Source: Enoplosus armatus
Taxonomy: Eukaryota; Chordata; Actinopteri; Centrarchiformes; Enoplosidae
Direction: 5' to 3'
Assembly (NCBI RefSeq): GCF_043641665.1
Contig: NC_092184.1
Span: forward strand, 15,126,108-15,190,107
DNA length: 64,000 bases
Numbering within the stretch: the first letter of the stretch is position 1; every line of letters starts with the position of its first letter. Shown in pieces: positions 1 through 14,100 of the stretch. The position numbers and the translations under genes were made by a program. The notes under the pieces were generated by a model. The model had not been told where the DNA came from. It saw nothing but the letters and a program-made list of their open reading frames with translations, and searched no databases.

Positions 1-262
1 AGTATGGGTTAATACAACCAGGGCACAGTTCTACTAGCTAGTTTCTACATTTGCATGGTCAGCGAATAATAAGGTGGAAGGGAAATGAAGGGATGCTGAG
101 GGAGGCTGTTGTTTCCACCGGCGGAGCTCACGTAAAGGACAACAAACAGCAGCCACTGTGTCTGCAAACACACATTTTACTGTCTCCTCCAGAAACATAT
201 CTTCACAGGACACAAAACACCCAGGATGTAAGCGAAGAGACAGCCACATGTGCACCATTAAG
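1..262 (+). other. tlcd5: Probable noncoding first exon / promoter-proximal region of tlcd5
   Basis: The first coding exon of tlcd5 starts only 8 nt upstream of its ATG, directly after an acceptor, so an upstream leader exon is needed. The best donor seen is ATTAAG followed by gtaacg at 263. The true 5' end cannot be seen and may lie outside the window. No protein is assigned here, since the small ORFs overlap on both strands and look random. The 1.5-kb intron up to 1804 has one repeat and no other exon signal. Confidence 0.4.
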
Positions 263-1049
263 GTAACGATTAATTTTACTGCGTTTGTGAAGGCGTCACA
301 ATCCCATAGGAAAAAACGCTTTGTTAGCCCTTTAGCTTGCTACCGGTTAGTTTGCTATCTGAGCCCGCTAACTTGGTAGTTAGCCGGTGTGAGGGCATCT
401 TCTTAAATGAGGGATAAACTCTGGCCCTCTTTGCCCTTTCAGTTTATGAACTAGGAACTCGTTAACGTAGTTTAGTAAGAGAATAAACATGAACGCTAAC
501 ATGAATCCAGCTAGTTGCCAACTGCTTTTCCGGTGTTCCTCTTACAGGTTTCCATGGGAACGTAATTAAAGCGTTATATATGTAGCTACACCTGCCGTTT
601 TGTGCATCTCAGAAACCTAAAAAATACTTGTTTATAAATAACTTTATTAACCAGGAAAGGTTAAAACATCTCTTTAACAGGAGTCTCCTGGCCCAGGATA
701 GCAACACCAGAGTTTTAAAGAAAAACATAAAATCTAAAATATATCTGTTGTATGTGTATTTTGGAAATGTACCCAACCTGAGTGGTCCAGCCACTTGTTG
801 TTAGCTTCAATTGTATGCATAATACCTTGTTTGTGTTAAATGCTATTCATAGTTTTTCAGTAATTTTAGTTATATTTCTTTTCATATTTTTTGACTTTGC
901 ACGTACAGATCTTATGTTGAATTTGGATCTGTGTCTTTTGTAGGTTGTTTATGACAGAATAAAACCAAACCAAACTTAACCACCATATATTCTCTTATTC
1001 AAAACAGGACTAGTATCTCACCTATCCATTGCAGCGGTTTAACATCACA

Positions 1050-1215
1050 GGTGAATCAATACATTGATTAGTCGATCAACAGATCAACTATTTTGATTAA
1101 TAATTTGTTCAAGCAAAGTTCTAAACATTCACAGTTTCAAGCCTCTCCAATGTGAAAATCTTCTTGATGTATGATAGTAAATCTTTGGATTTGTAGTTTA
1201 CACCTTATTTTGAAA
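1050..1215. repeat. Degenerate copy of teleost GGGCTGCAACTAAC-type element
   Basis: The stretch has the ATTGATTAGTCGATCAAC / TTTTGATTAATAA signature and the AGTAAATCTTTGGATTTG segment typical of this AT-rich dispersed fish element, in diverged form. It lies in tlcd5 intron 1. Recognition is by eye from the other copies in this window, so the boundaries are approximate. Confidence 0.45.
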
Positions 1216-1812
1216 AGGCACCCAATTTGAGTTGTATCCCTGCAGCTGTTTATTTTGCTGTGCATCACAACCAAGACACCAACACCAAAACATTTTGGAT
1301 TGATTTTTAGTGTTTTGAAAGATCACGTCTGAAAGAATCTTTCTCTCTCATGAGAACTGTCTTAGGCCCAGCACCCAGTAACCTCTCATCTAGTTTTGAA
1401 ACTAGCTTGAAGTCTTTGAGACTCAAGTGTACATCTTGTTCCAGTCCAGTGAGTGTGGGCCTGTGCATCTGCATGGTCTCACCTCCTAGTACAAACGTCA
1501 CAGCCGAAGAAGAGACGTCCCCCTCACCCCACCAGACCCTCAGCCGGCCAACTATAGTGCTATTATAGTTCAAGCAAAGGCTAATTGTTGGTCATTTACA
1601 AAGGATTGCACAGTCCAAGTCTTTGGACGGTAATGCTGTCTCTTTCTACTGTAAGAGATATTACAGACCAAGATGTGTCTCTGTGCATTTTTCTCTTTCT
1701 GTGTAATGTGATTCAAAGTTGGCTTAATGACTGCTGACAGGCAAGTTTTTGAAAGAAACTGTAAGTTGGTTTTAACTGTTTTTCTTGCTTGTTTTTGTCT
1801 GTAGAAGAGAAG

Positions 1813-3199
<1,387 letters not shown>

Positions 3200-3530
3200 T
3201 CGTGCTTCTCTAAAGGAAATCAATTTTCACTTTATGTCTATGTTTTTCACTTTGGACTCGCAAAGGAAAAGTACAAAGAAAATCAACTTTTTGTATGTTA
3301 AACTGAAATTTACAAAGGGATATTTCAAAGACATACTTTTTTAGAAATATCCTGTGCCATCTATGTGTAACTTCCAACACCTGCAGATGAACACGTCAGA
3401 TTATTGTGTAAAATGTGCAGTTAACAAACAACACAGATGTAGTTTATGTCACTGAAAACCAAAGCACTTTCTATAAACACATGAACAGATGTTGCTTTCA
3501 GTTGCAGTGAACTGTGGCCTAGTCATATGT

Positions 3531-3548
3531 GGTGGTGGTGGTGGTGGT
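3531..3548 (+). repeat. (GGT)6 microsatellite in tlcd5 3' UTR
   Basis: Six uninterrupted GGT units are followed by GTTGCT. The run is a plausible length polymorphism. Confidence 0.9.
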
Positions 3549-4429
3549 GTTGCTCCAAAGGAAAGCTCAGTGTTGGGAAGGAAACTGTTTACATGGAATG
3601 CCTGTGGTCCTTGTGAAACATTTTTAGTCATATCAAAAAGTTTGGATTGGTTTCCTTGTAATCCTGGGTTGTTGTTTTTTTTTTGCCGTACGTGAAACTT
3701 TGAGCAGATGTGAAAGGTGTACTCAGGGAGATGAAGTCATACCGGAAAGTTGGAGTGAATTCCAGAGAAATGTGTGTGATCACTTTGTTTAATGTAGTTC
3801 ATAGTAATTCTTCTAAGCTTTTGTCTGCTGTCTGAAATCCTATTCCAGACCCTGCCCAAAAAACATTTATTTCACTTCCCCACATGCACATGGAGAGGAA
3901 CCTCCCAATTACATGGCTCTACACTCGTGATGCTATTTGATTATTTATGTAAACTATAAAAATCTTCAAATGTTTGGTGATATGTTGTCAGAATTTGTAC
4001 TTTATATGGTATTTTAACTTATTTGAAGTGTCTCATTTCGCCAACTGTGTGAATATAGACCTGCATGTCGAAAGATCTGCACTCTGTTCTCATAGCTCCC
4101 AATTCATTTAATTTAATAGAGTCATGTTTCAGTCTCACAGAAATCTTGACAGGCTAGACTTGACAATTCAGTTAAATTTACTGTGAGCTGTCAGTGTGCT
4201 GTGCAGTGTGCTGATCTTTTGTCCGACCTCTGCATCAGTTAAGCTTTTTTGAGATGTACATGCTCAACACTCTGTTTGTCTTAATCTTTGAGGACAACCA
4301 CATGCTACTGTCAGGACCAACCAGGTAGGCTCTGACTTGGGACAGGATGACGCAGGAGCATCTTTTGTTTCTAGCCACTAAAAGTTCTACATTTAGTCTT
4401 TACACAAGTCAGTGACACATACACAACTA

Positions 4430-4675
4430 GGGCTGGGCAATAGTTATCATTTATCAACTTTCAGTAAAATCATAATGAGTTGATATCATATTGGGTTCAA
4501 AAATTCAAATTCAAAACATACTAACATACAAAAAAAGTATAGATGTATAGTAATAGAGTTTTGTCTAATTTTGTTAATATTTTGCCTACATTTGCCATAA
4601 TGTGATCATAATTGTCAGAAAAATATTAATCTTTATGATGTGATATTGATTTCAATCATATTGTCCCAACAGAAC
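4430..4675. repeat. MITE-like element (GGGCTGGGCAATA family) in the tlcd5 3' UTR
   Basis: The left edge CTAGGGCTGGGCAATAG is typical of a widespread fish element. The right part is AT-rich with ATGATGTGATATTGATTTCA and ATATTGTCCCAACAG. The interior has no ORF. Matching terminal inverted repeats are only weakly preserved. Confidence 0.55.
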
Positions 4676-5205
4676 ACACAAGTGCATCACGGGAAGAAAG
4701 CAGGTGACTTGTTACGTGTAGAGATTATTATGATTTAGTCCACTCTATGACTGGATTTGAAGTTAGCAAACTACCAGCTTTCATCTTTGTGCTCAGACTT
4801 TATGTCAGTGTTCTTATAATTATGGCCATATCTTGTTTGTTGTTGTAGTGCAAATGTATTCCTGCAGTAATGCACTAAAACACCTGGCATCCCTTTATTT
4901 TCCTATTTCTTTTTAATTGAAAGTTGATGTGCTGCTCTCATACAAGGACTGTTTACCTGGCTGCCACTGTTAAGATACATGTGAGCATCACCATTATATC
5001 CAAGAGAGTAAAAAAATCTAACTGGTGTGTGCCTTAGTTATCTGAATGTACTTTTCCTAATTTTTTGTTTGGTTTTTGTCTTGTGATGTACTGTAAACCC
5101 TCCAACATAAGTGTAGGAGTAATGAAGGACCATTTTCAGTTTGGGATTTCATGATTTGCCTTTGTAATCTCTTTGTGAAGTGAAATAAAGATATGATAGA
5201 TTGTT

Positions 5206-6735
5206 TGTATGCTTTTTAATACATTTTAAACAACAAAATGTCAATAAAACTAAAGGCCAAGCTGCATTTGCATCATTAAATGCCACAGATACTTGTATCT
5301 GTTATTGGAATGAGACTGAAGTTACCTAAACTGTCCACATGGTGGTGTCATATCAACTATATATGAATGATCAGTGAGGAAACATTAGGACAGTCATTTG
5401 GTGTGACACATTAAACTATTAGTTAAACAAAAGTGGATAGTTTTAGTTTTTGTAGTTGTCCTTTTTTAATTCAACAGTTTTAAATAATTTAATATGGTGT
5501 ATGATACTGTATGTAATACCCAGTGTATTTGTATTGTAGTATTGTACAGTATGTTGTCAGCTGCCAGAGACGTAAATAATGAAATAGGACAACAATGCAC
5601 AACTCAATAAATATAATCATATACAGTGTATTACTTAATACATTTGGTATGCTAAATATGTGACAAACAAAATAGATCGAGAGAAAGTAAAGAAGAATAA
5701 TTGCACATATGTACATGTAGAAAAACGTGACGTTGTGATCTTAAGTGCATTTTCTTTTCTCATTTTGGTTAAATTACAAAAACGCACATGTACAGTAATT
5801 AAAAAACTTAAGTCAATGAATATTGATTAATTGCTTTGCATAGATTGCTCTGAATATGGATCTCGGTCTTGAAATGTTATCTACATGGACTCTGCTGTAG
5901 TTTGCAGATGAATTTTAAACTAAACAAAAACAAAGACATGAATGAAAGCCTCCAGATAGACTTATGTATCTTTTGCATTTTCTGTCTCTTACACTCTATC
6001 ACTCACAGACACACACACACATACTTGTGTCTCATGTCTTGACTCATGTCTTTCAAGATTTCTCTACAGATGAGTTAGGGAAGTTTCATCAGAAAAGGAG
6101 TGTCTTTTTGTGGATGCTGAACAAAAGACTGGACTGTAAGCTGTAAATAATGAACATAATGAGTGTTCTCCAAGTCCCAGACCAACCACAGACAGGCAGA
6201 GAGCCACGAAAACCATGAAATAACCATACAGCATACAAACATAATCATCAAGTTAATCAACCACCTAAAGGAAAGTGCCTCCTACTGGTTTCCCTGCCAT
6301 GGAAAAGCAAACAATCCAGCAATATCTTTCTATGCAAGGCTGTAGCTAATGATTATTTTAATTTCTCTAATAATTCATAATTCACTAATAGTCTAACATA
6401 CAACTATGCAGGCCTATGTTAGGGCTGCAACTAACAATTATTTTCATCATCGATTAATCTGCCTATTACTTTCTCGTTTGGTCTTTAAAATGTCAACAAA
6501 AGCTGATAACTGTTTTGTCGATCAATTGACTTATAAATCGACTAATCGTTGTAGGTCTGATATATACCATGTAAATGTCAGACTCTTTTTATTCATACCC
6601 TTTACATTGGACACTATAAAAATGAATATTATCTTACTAATACTAGTAGTAGTAGCAGTAGGCTAGTGGTATAGTTGTTGTTATTTTCGTGTTATTTTGC
6701 ATTTTTATTATGCTGAAACAAAATGAGTTTTCCCA
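5206..6735. other. Gene-free spacer between tlcd5 and arhgef12
   Basis: The stretch is AT-rich with short random ORFs on both strands and a short CA run near 6008-6022. One dispersed repeat lies at 6421-6558. I see no exon pair, RNA gene or conserved motif that would support another transcription unit. Confidence 0.6.
6421..6558 (+). repeat. GGGCTGCAACTAAC-type element, short copy
   Basis: It begins AGGGCTGCAACTAACAATTA, continues TCATCGATTAATCTGCC and TTTGGTCTTTAAAATGTCA, and ends ATCGACTAATCGTTGTAGG. Both ends are recognisable but the middle is deleted relative to longer copies, so this is an internally deleted derivative. Confidence 0.75.
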
Positions 6736-6765
6736 TCTCCCGGCGGAAGTGGTTAGTGGAAGCGC
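6735..6765 (+). promoter_or_regulatory. arhgef12: Candidate arhgef12 promoter with ETS-type site
   Basis: An abrupt change from AT-rich spacer to G+C-richer, CpG-containing sequence occurs near 6740. CGGAAGT at 6744-6750 matches the core bound by ETS/GABP factors, often found at TATA-less vertebrate promoters. No TATA box is evident. The transcription start is not determined. Confidence 0.35.
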
Positions 6766-8138
6766 TAGTGGACTCCAACAGCTAGCTGGCTAGGGCGTTG
6801 CTAGCGGCAGAAAGTGGGATTTTTGTGGTACCTTTCCGCAAGTTGTATTCTTGTACAAATAACGGCTTGCGTCGGGAAAAAACGGCGTTTAGTGTTCGCT
6901 AAAAGTTTTAATCGCCTCAGTGGTTTTTCGTCGTTGTTTACAGAGGACTGGTGTTACTTTCTGTCCCGTTAGCTGGCCACATAGCTAGCCTGCTCTCATC
7001 CACGGGAATTCTGCCGAGAAACGACTGAATTCTGGAAACATGGAGTCAAGGAACGTCGCGCTGTGCTAACCGACTTCACTGGATTTTCTTTCCTCAAGGA
7101 GACTTTTTGAAGGACATAACACGGAGACACATCGCAAGCCAGTCAACATTCATGCCGTGTTGTATATATATTTTTCAGTCGTTGGCCGGCTCATTGTTGT
7201 GAACGGGAGTTTGCTTAGTTTGCACTCGAAACAAGAGCATACGAAGCAAAGTTTTTTTTGCTGAAAGAGCTCGTCTGTTTTGTTAGCTGGTAGCTGGCGA
7301 GATTCAGCAGCCAGCTTGCCGTGAGAAAAGATTTTCAATAACAAATGTGTTTTTTTAAATCGACTATCTAACCAATTTTGTTTTTGAATCCGACGTCTTA
7401 CACCGGTAAAACATTAGCTGCGGTTGTTTTGCTAGTGTGTAACACGGGTCGCTTAAACTCGGTATTGAGCGATTCTCATGGTCACGGGAGAGACGTCCCC
7501 ACAGCCACAGACAGGCATTTCTGGGAGCAGGGAATACCAAATGGGACTGGAGGAATTTCCAGCATCTTCAAAGATCATTTAGGAACCGAGGCCATTCAGC
7601 CGAGCAGGGGTGGTGGCAGACGGACTACATCGCTGGGCCAAGGTGTCTGTTACATTGGAATACAGATTGTTTACACATTTCATATCGGCGGAAAACTGGG
7701 ATGTGAATGCAACGGATTCATACAAGGAGTTCATACATGCACGACAACTTGTGCCAGCTGGCGCAGTATATTTATTGTTGTTGCCAAAATATTCTTTACT
7801 GTCGGAGGAGGATATCATCTGACTGTACAGCTAATACGACAGAGGCCCCGATTAATTTTTGAGGTCTGCACTGTAGATCCCTTCCTGCTATTACATTTTG
7901 ACAAGGAGTATTGGTTAAGAGATAGCGTATAGGCAGTGTTTTTGTTTCCTCTAGTGTTTGGACGTGCCACGCAACAGCCCAACAGTGTCCTACAATTAAT
8001 TTATTCTCAACACCATTCTCAAAATCCTTGCCTACTAAACACGAATGCCAGAGAAGGACGCGCCAGGAAATCGCCTCATCACACTCTGGAAAATGTTAAT
8101 AGGATATAATTTGCTGCAAATCTAGAACCGGAAGCCCA
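6766..8138 (+). other. arhgef12: Putative long 5' leader of arhgef12 (exon 1 untranslated part)
   Basis: The stretch between the compositional boundary near 6740 and the ATG at 8139 has no better explanation than leader plus proximal promoter. It contains several short upstream ORFs (7040-7069, 7478-7582, 8045-8125). A 184-codon open frame at 7378-7932 contains no ATG and is taken as chance. A spliced leader cannot be excluded. Confidence 0.4.
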
Positions 8139-11100
8139 ATGAGTGACACACAGTCCAGCTTCACTGACAGGTACAGTATACAACAATCTCTCATTTCTAT
8201 TGATGCACTGTCTGCACTGCACATGCACAGATCGAGTGTTTAGAGCAATAAAACATAACGTTTTGTTAAAGTTTATTGATTTGGTTATGATGATATTAAT
8301 CTGAAACACAACCCACAGTTGGGTGAAAATATGTGTTACATGCTCCGCGGAAAGCACTTCTTTGTGGTGATGTGCTCAGTAATAACTGTGTTATACAATC
8401 TAATTACTAAGGAAGGACATCAGATCCTGATGGAAACTCTGCTGATCTCAGCATGGGTAATGCAGTTCTGTGCAGACCGTAAAGTACTACTTGTCCAAGG
8501 AGTGAGAAGGCCTGCCTCTGTTTGTGTGCCAGGGACCAGTCGTCTCTGATCCCTGTACACCTTTCAACATCACTATTACCTCTAATCCTTTAAAGCTAAC
8601 CTTCTCCTATACCTATTAAAACTATCTCTGGATTTAGACAAAACCTTAGCTCTGTCAAGTAATCACCTTATCTAAAGGCATCTGTCAACTTGAACATAAA
8701 GATCGGACGCTGTTGTTAAGACCAGTGGGCTAAATCATGTGTAATGGCCTGAGGAACACACTAAATGGTAAGAGAAGGATTGGGCTATACCATCCTAATC
8801 CACTCTGATATAAATTGTCAATATTATGTTATTGCATCATTGCAAGAATGAATTCCCCTATGTTTTTTGTATCTGGAGAATAGAGAGGTTTCTTTTCTCA
8901 CTGTGATGCACTCTGGCAGTGAAACAGAGAAGTGAATCTGTTGCATTACGTCAAGAACTTCCCACCTGAATCCCACATACCTGCATGGAGAGCAGGCCAA
9001 TACAGAGGAATGTGGTCGGTAGATTCAGAGCACAAGGAAGCTTCATTGCACAGGTTGGGATCTGAAATATCCTCATGGCTAGGGCATGAGCTAGGGGCTA
9101 AAGCCCAACCCCATTTTACATGACCCCCTCCCCCACTGCTATGATGGCCCCAGTGGCTGGCACAAACTGCTATTGTAGTGCTGTTTATTGTGTGTGTATT
9201 TTTTTTTTTATAGTATAAAATACTATAAAAAGTATACAACACTGTGCATGGCACTATTGACTAAACTGACCATCACATCTCAGATTTACTGCCGCATGTG
9301 AAGGCTTGACACAGCGCTACACAAATTTGTCTATTCACCTCCCCTGTAGTCAAAGTATGTGGGTTTGTTTATTTGTTTGTGTTGGTTTCATAAGGTCTGT
9401 GTCCTAATTGTTACTCTACCAGTGGAACAAGATGCAGGCCGTTTTGTTAATGCAAAACAAAAAAAAACGCAAAGCAGTGTGACAGCAGTCTGTAGACCAT
9501 GCATGCAACTAGCTCTGTACCTCTGTTGCACAAAAATTAGAGTTGGCCTGAGATCTCTATTATTATTTAGACCGCAGCAGTTTTTGAGGATGTTTTCCAC
9601 AGTGGTTGATGATAATGACTTTATTGATTAATGCTGTTGTCTGTCTCTCCCGCTCTCCTTAAGTACGTCTGTATTTCCCTGCCCCTGCTTTCTCTCCCTC
9701 TATGTGTGGTGTTATGCATTTTGTTTTCGCTCTGTTGACTATGGTGGGAGTGTGCATCCAACATCTATTGGGGATGGGCCGCCAGCCGATGGGTCAGTTT
9801 AGTGTGCTGTTAGCTCTTTGTCATAGAGTTCTGCTGATCTCCACGTTTTTCCCACCCCCCTATCCCCCCTCCTGAGGCCCTCCCGGGAAGTGGTGCTGGT
9901 GACATCACTAATAGTAAACAATAGCTTTCAGTGGGAGCAAGCTGGCTGTCTGCTGTACGCTCCTCTCCAGGTCCGTCAGTGTAGTCAGGTACATTCAGGG
10001 AGTCTGGTTGGAGGTTACCCTGCTGGAGGAAAAGTGTTAAGTTATGTCTGTGACTAGTTAATGGTAATAGAGTTGCACCTAACAAGTTTGTCATCGATTG
10101 ATTCATTATCACTGATTCTAACGTAATTGTTGATTATGTGATTGGTTGGGTGATTACTCATTTAGTCAATATACTGACAATTATATTGCCAAAATGCCCA
10201 TCACAAAAAAGGTGACATCTTCAGTTTGTTTTGTTCGGCCGACAGCCTAAAAACCTAAGAGTATTCAATATACAATAAAATGAAACAGAGAAAAGCAACA
10301 CATGAAAATCTGCAACCAGCGCGCAGGGGGTCCCCACTTATTCTGTTTGAGTAAATTTGCCTTCACGTTATCCATCCGTGGTCTTACATGTGGCAATCTA
10401 ATTTTACTGAAACATTACGGCCTATAGGCTACTCTTCTTCAGTTAAACAAAGTAAATCACCTTGAGATCTTTGCAAGCAATAAGCTGTTAAGACAGGCTG
10501 AACAGCTCTCCGACGCCATTTGAAAAGGAGTCCGATGGCGTCGGATGAAGGACGCCTCCGCTTGCAATAACATAACTATGCTATTACATGATCAGGGTGC
10601 ACAACTGCACACACAGTTGGTCTAGATCTCAAATATTTAATTGTCATTTAGTCACTGCCATGTTTTGTGAAAGACAAGAACGTGCATAACATGGCCCAAC
10701 TGCAACTGCCAGTTGCTATTCGCGCACACTTTGAATTTCGCTTTACAGGTTAATTATTTACCAAGTTGAATTCTCAAGGAGGCAGACTATTAAATTAGCT
10801 AAATAGAATGACAAAATGGACGATAGACTCGTCCAGTCGCCCAACCCTAATATAAACTGACTAATAAAATAATTATGTGAACACCAACTGATAATAACAC
10901 AGCACTGGAGTTGATATTATTTTCACTGCAGTGGAATTTGTTTCCCCATGATAAATGTTTTCATGAGTAGTTCTGACAGCTCGGCCTGCTTGTATGTGTC
11001 TCCTGTATTTGGCATCTCTCCCTGATAACGCAGTATGCTTCTACTCCATCTAGTCAGCACTGATACTAGGGAAGCTGTGTCAGCTGCTCTGAACTGTGCA

Positions 11101-14100
11101 TTAAAATGAGTGTCCAGAAGTCATTTAAAGCTTTGATCAGAAGTGCAAAGGCACAGGCTCAGCATGCAGCACTCAATATGTTTCCTGCAACTGAAAGCAT
11201 AAGATAAAACATTTGCATGTTGCAAAAAAAAACCTCCGTTGCAGCCATAGTTCATTGCCTAGAGATTCTTAATACTTTATAATCTGCCCTATCCCACGGC
11301 TATGGAAAGAGAGTGATTTTCCCCAAAGGCAGTGATGTTTCAAGATTGTGAAGGAATTCACTTTTTCTCCCTTAAATTCAAGTCAAAAGCAGAGACAAAA
11401 TCCTCTGAATAATTTCTAAACATACCTTCACCATAGTTATGTAGGCCCTTCTTTTTCATTCAAATCTTTGTCACAGCAAGCTCTTGTCAGCCGAAATATC
11501 ACCAGGTCATTGCCAGCCAATGCATTTTGATTATTTAAAATTATTATTTTAAAATTGGAGGTGGTATCTCAATTTAACAGTAAAGAGTAAAATTAGAGAG
11601 TAAAAACTATAATTTAATATATTTGCTGCTTAGATATGTTTTAATTTAAATAATCAAGAGCCTCTGTAGTCAAACAATACATTTTACCCAGAAGAAAACC
11701 TTTACCGAACACCTCATCCGTAAAACAAATGCCACCCTAAGCAGATCTTCTTTACCGTATGGTGGTATACGAAAATACCAAAGAGGAACACTTGTGTAAC
11801 ACAGCAGCTCTGAGATAAATCCTATCTTTAGAAAGAGAATCATATTGATAATTGGTTCAGATTGTGTCAGAGAGGTGTTGATTCAATTCCATGGTTGTGG
11901 TTTGTGATGGCGCTGCGCTATACTGAAAGGTGTTCCTAGTACTTTCTTCTCAATGGGTAAAATGTTAGCGCATAGTTGTCAGTTTGATGGCGAACTGGAA
12001 CTTTTTTTTTCTGCCATCACTACAACCACCCACTTACGCATTCGGGCATAGCCTAAGTCACGAGTTAAAAGGGAAACTAGTTGATCCATAACACTGGTAC
12101 TTGGACTCCTTTATAATAATCATAATCATCCTGTGTTCTGTCTTAGGTCAGACCTGACACATTTACCCCATCTTCTTAGTAATGTGAATTAGGCCAGTAA
12201 AGGCCCGTATTTTATCTTACTATGTTGTGAATTCACCTTGTGCCACCCTGGAGTTATTCTACGGCTGCAATTACATTTGTCAGTGATGCATTTAACACAT
12301 TTAACGCTTTGGAAATTGTTATTGATGACATAGTCATATTTTGGTGAAGATGGGCAACTTTATATTCTCTATGCAGCACAACTGCTGCAGTATTTAAGCG
12401 TTTTCCCTATGGTTGTGAGTAAACCTGAGCTCCATTTTTAAGTTCAAACCTAATAACTACTGAAAGTCAACGCCGAATGACTGGTACAATTCTTGGTTTT
12501 GTTTCTTTATAGAATGTAAATGAGGACCTTAGGAAGACTCTGATCACACCTGGATGTCACTTTGGCAGGCACACACCAACTCTCACCATACTCATTCATT
12601 CTTGCCAGGTCCCATTTCACTCTTTTTCACACACACACTCTCAATCGCATCCATCTTTTATTCCATTCTTTCCTCCAATCAGTCCTTTTCTCCCATCATG
12701 ACCACATTTTTATTATGCCTTAAGGTCTGGAGTATTTTATTTACTGTTGCATCAAACTTGCCTTCACCAATTAGCCAAGTACAAATGAAAAGTGGACAGG
12801 TGGAAATGGTTAGCTTATTCTGTGGTTTAGCCCGGGTCCTTTGTGTGTTTGAGGGTATTAATAGTTTGTCTTTAGTTATCTTAGTCAAGTCAAGCTTGGC
12901 CGAAAGGAAAGAAATGTAAAAAGGGAGGGCGATGGCAGATAGGAAAAGAAATGGGTGATGCCCCAGGGGTAGTGATGTTGGAATGGATTGTGGGCATTAA
13001 CTGGGGCTCTTGAGTGCTGGGGGAGTTGGGGGTCTATCACCCAGCTCTATGATGTTGATGCTTGTGGACACCCTCTACAATCCTTCCCTGTTAGCCAAGA
13101 AAGCTTCAGGGCCCAAACATTACTTTCACTTCACAAAAGACACGATCACTACAATAGAGAAAAAGGGGACAATGGTAGAGAGCTGTCATGCCCAAGTGTC
13201 ATGTCCTCACATGTCCATGTAAGGGTTTTGTAGCAATGAACTAGGCTAGTGCCTTTAGGCTAACTGTGGCACTTGTGAAGCCATGATATTCTGCAGACTG
13301 CACAGTGGCCCCAATCTTAGATTTCTTGCTATTTAAATTTATTTCACGCTACATTGCTTATGTAAATACGCACAATACACGATTTTTCGTTTTGTTGAAG
13401 TGCACATGTATGTCTGCTCAATCGCCTGATATACGAGGAAATAGATGGTTCACATTAAAAAGCAGCATCTCTGCTGTAGTTGATTGGATGTGATTTATGT
13501 GGCTTGTTGAGACTCTGCTTCACTAGGTCTCAGAATGGGGATGCTCTAATTGAATGTTACCTCTTTGTGTCAGGAGAGGCTGTAGTGTAGAGAGAGAGAG
13601 AGCAGCAACCTGCTGCTGCTCTGTGATTAATCTTACACTGCCTGTTTCTGCTGATTCAGGGGTGACTAGACAGACTAACACACACCTACTGTTTCTCTAC
13701 AAGAACCAGTGTCAGAGCACAGGATCTGATTTACTTCAGATCGCTTTGATAGCAGAAAGCCAGGATAGGAAGAAGAAAATTGAGGAAGAGAAAGTGCTAT
13801 AAGAATCTTTGGTTAAGATATTCTTGTCCTAATATTTCCCTTAGTGATGAATCACTCAGTATCATCTTGGATTCACCAAGCTAGTTTTTTTTAGTAAGTA
13901 ATGACTAATAGATGGAACATTTTATAGCTTTGGAGAGAATGAGGTGTGCTTTTACTACAGGTTGCATCAGCTTAAATGTCTTTTATAGGTCTGCCATTAA
14001 TAAATCTTTCAGATCATTGCAAGATACCAAATCATACACAAAGTCTGTCATCCCTGGAAGACACTTAAACATACCCTTTAGTGTAGTGCTAAAGTTAACA

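Larger units (their letters stand above)
3200..5205 (+). other. tlcd5: tlcd5 3' UTR with poly(A) signal
   Basis: After the TGA at 3197-3199 no further coding exon appears. A canonical AATAAA lies at 5184-5189 and a second at 5243-5248, so the 3' UTR is about 2.0 kb. It contains a (GGT)6 run at 3531-3548 and a transposon-derived repeat at 4430-4675. The cleavage site is inferred. Confidence 0.6.
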
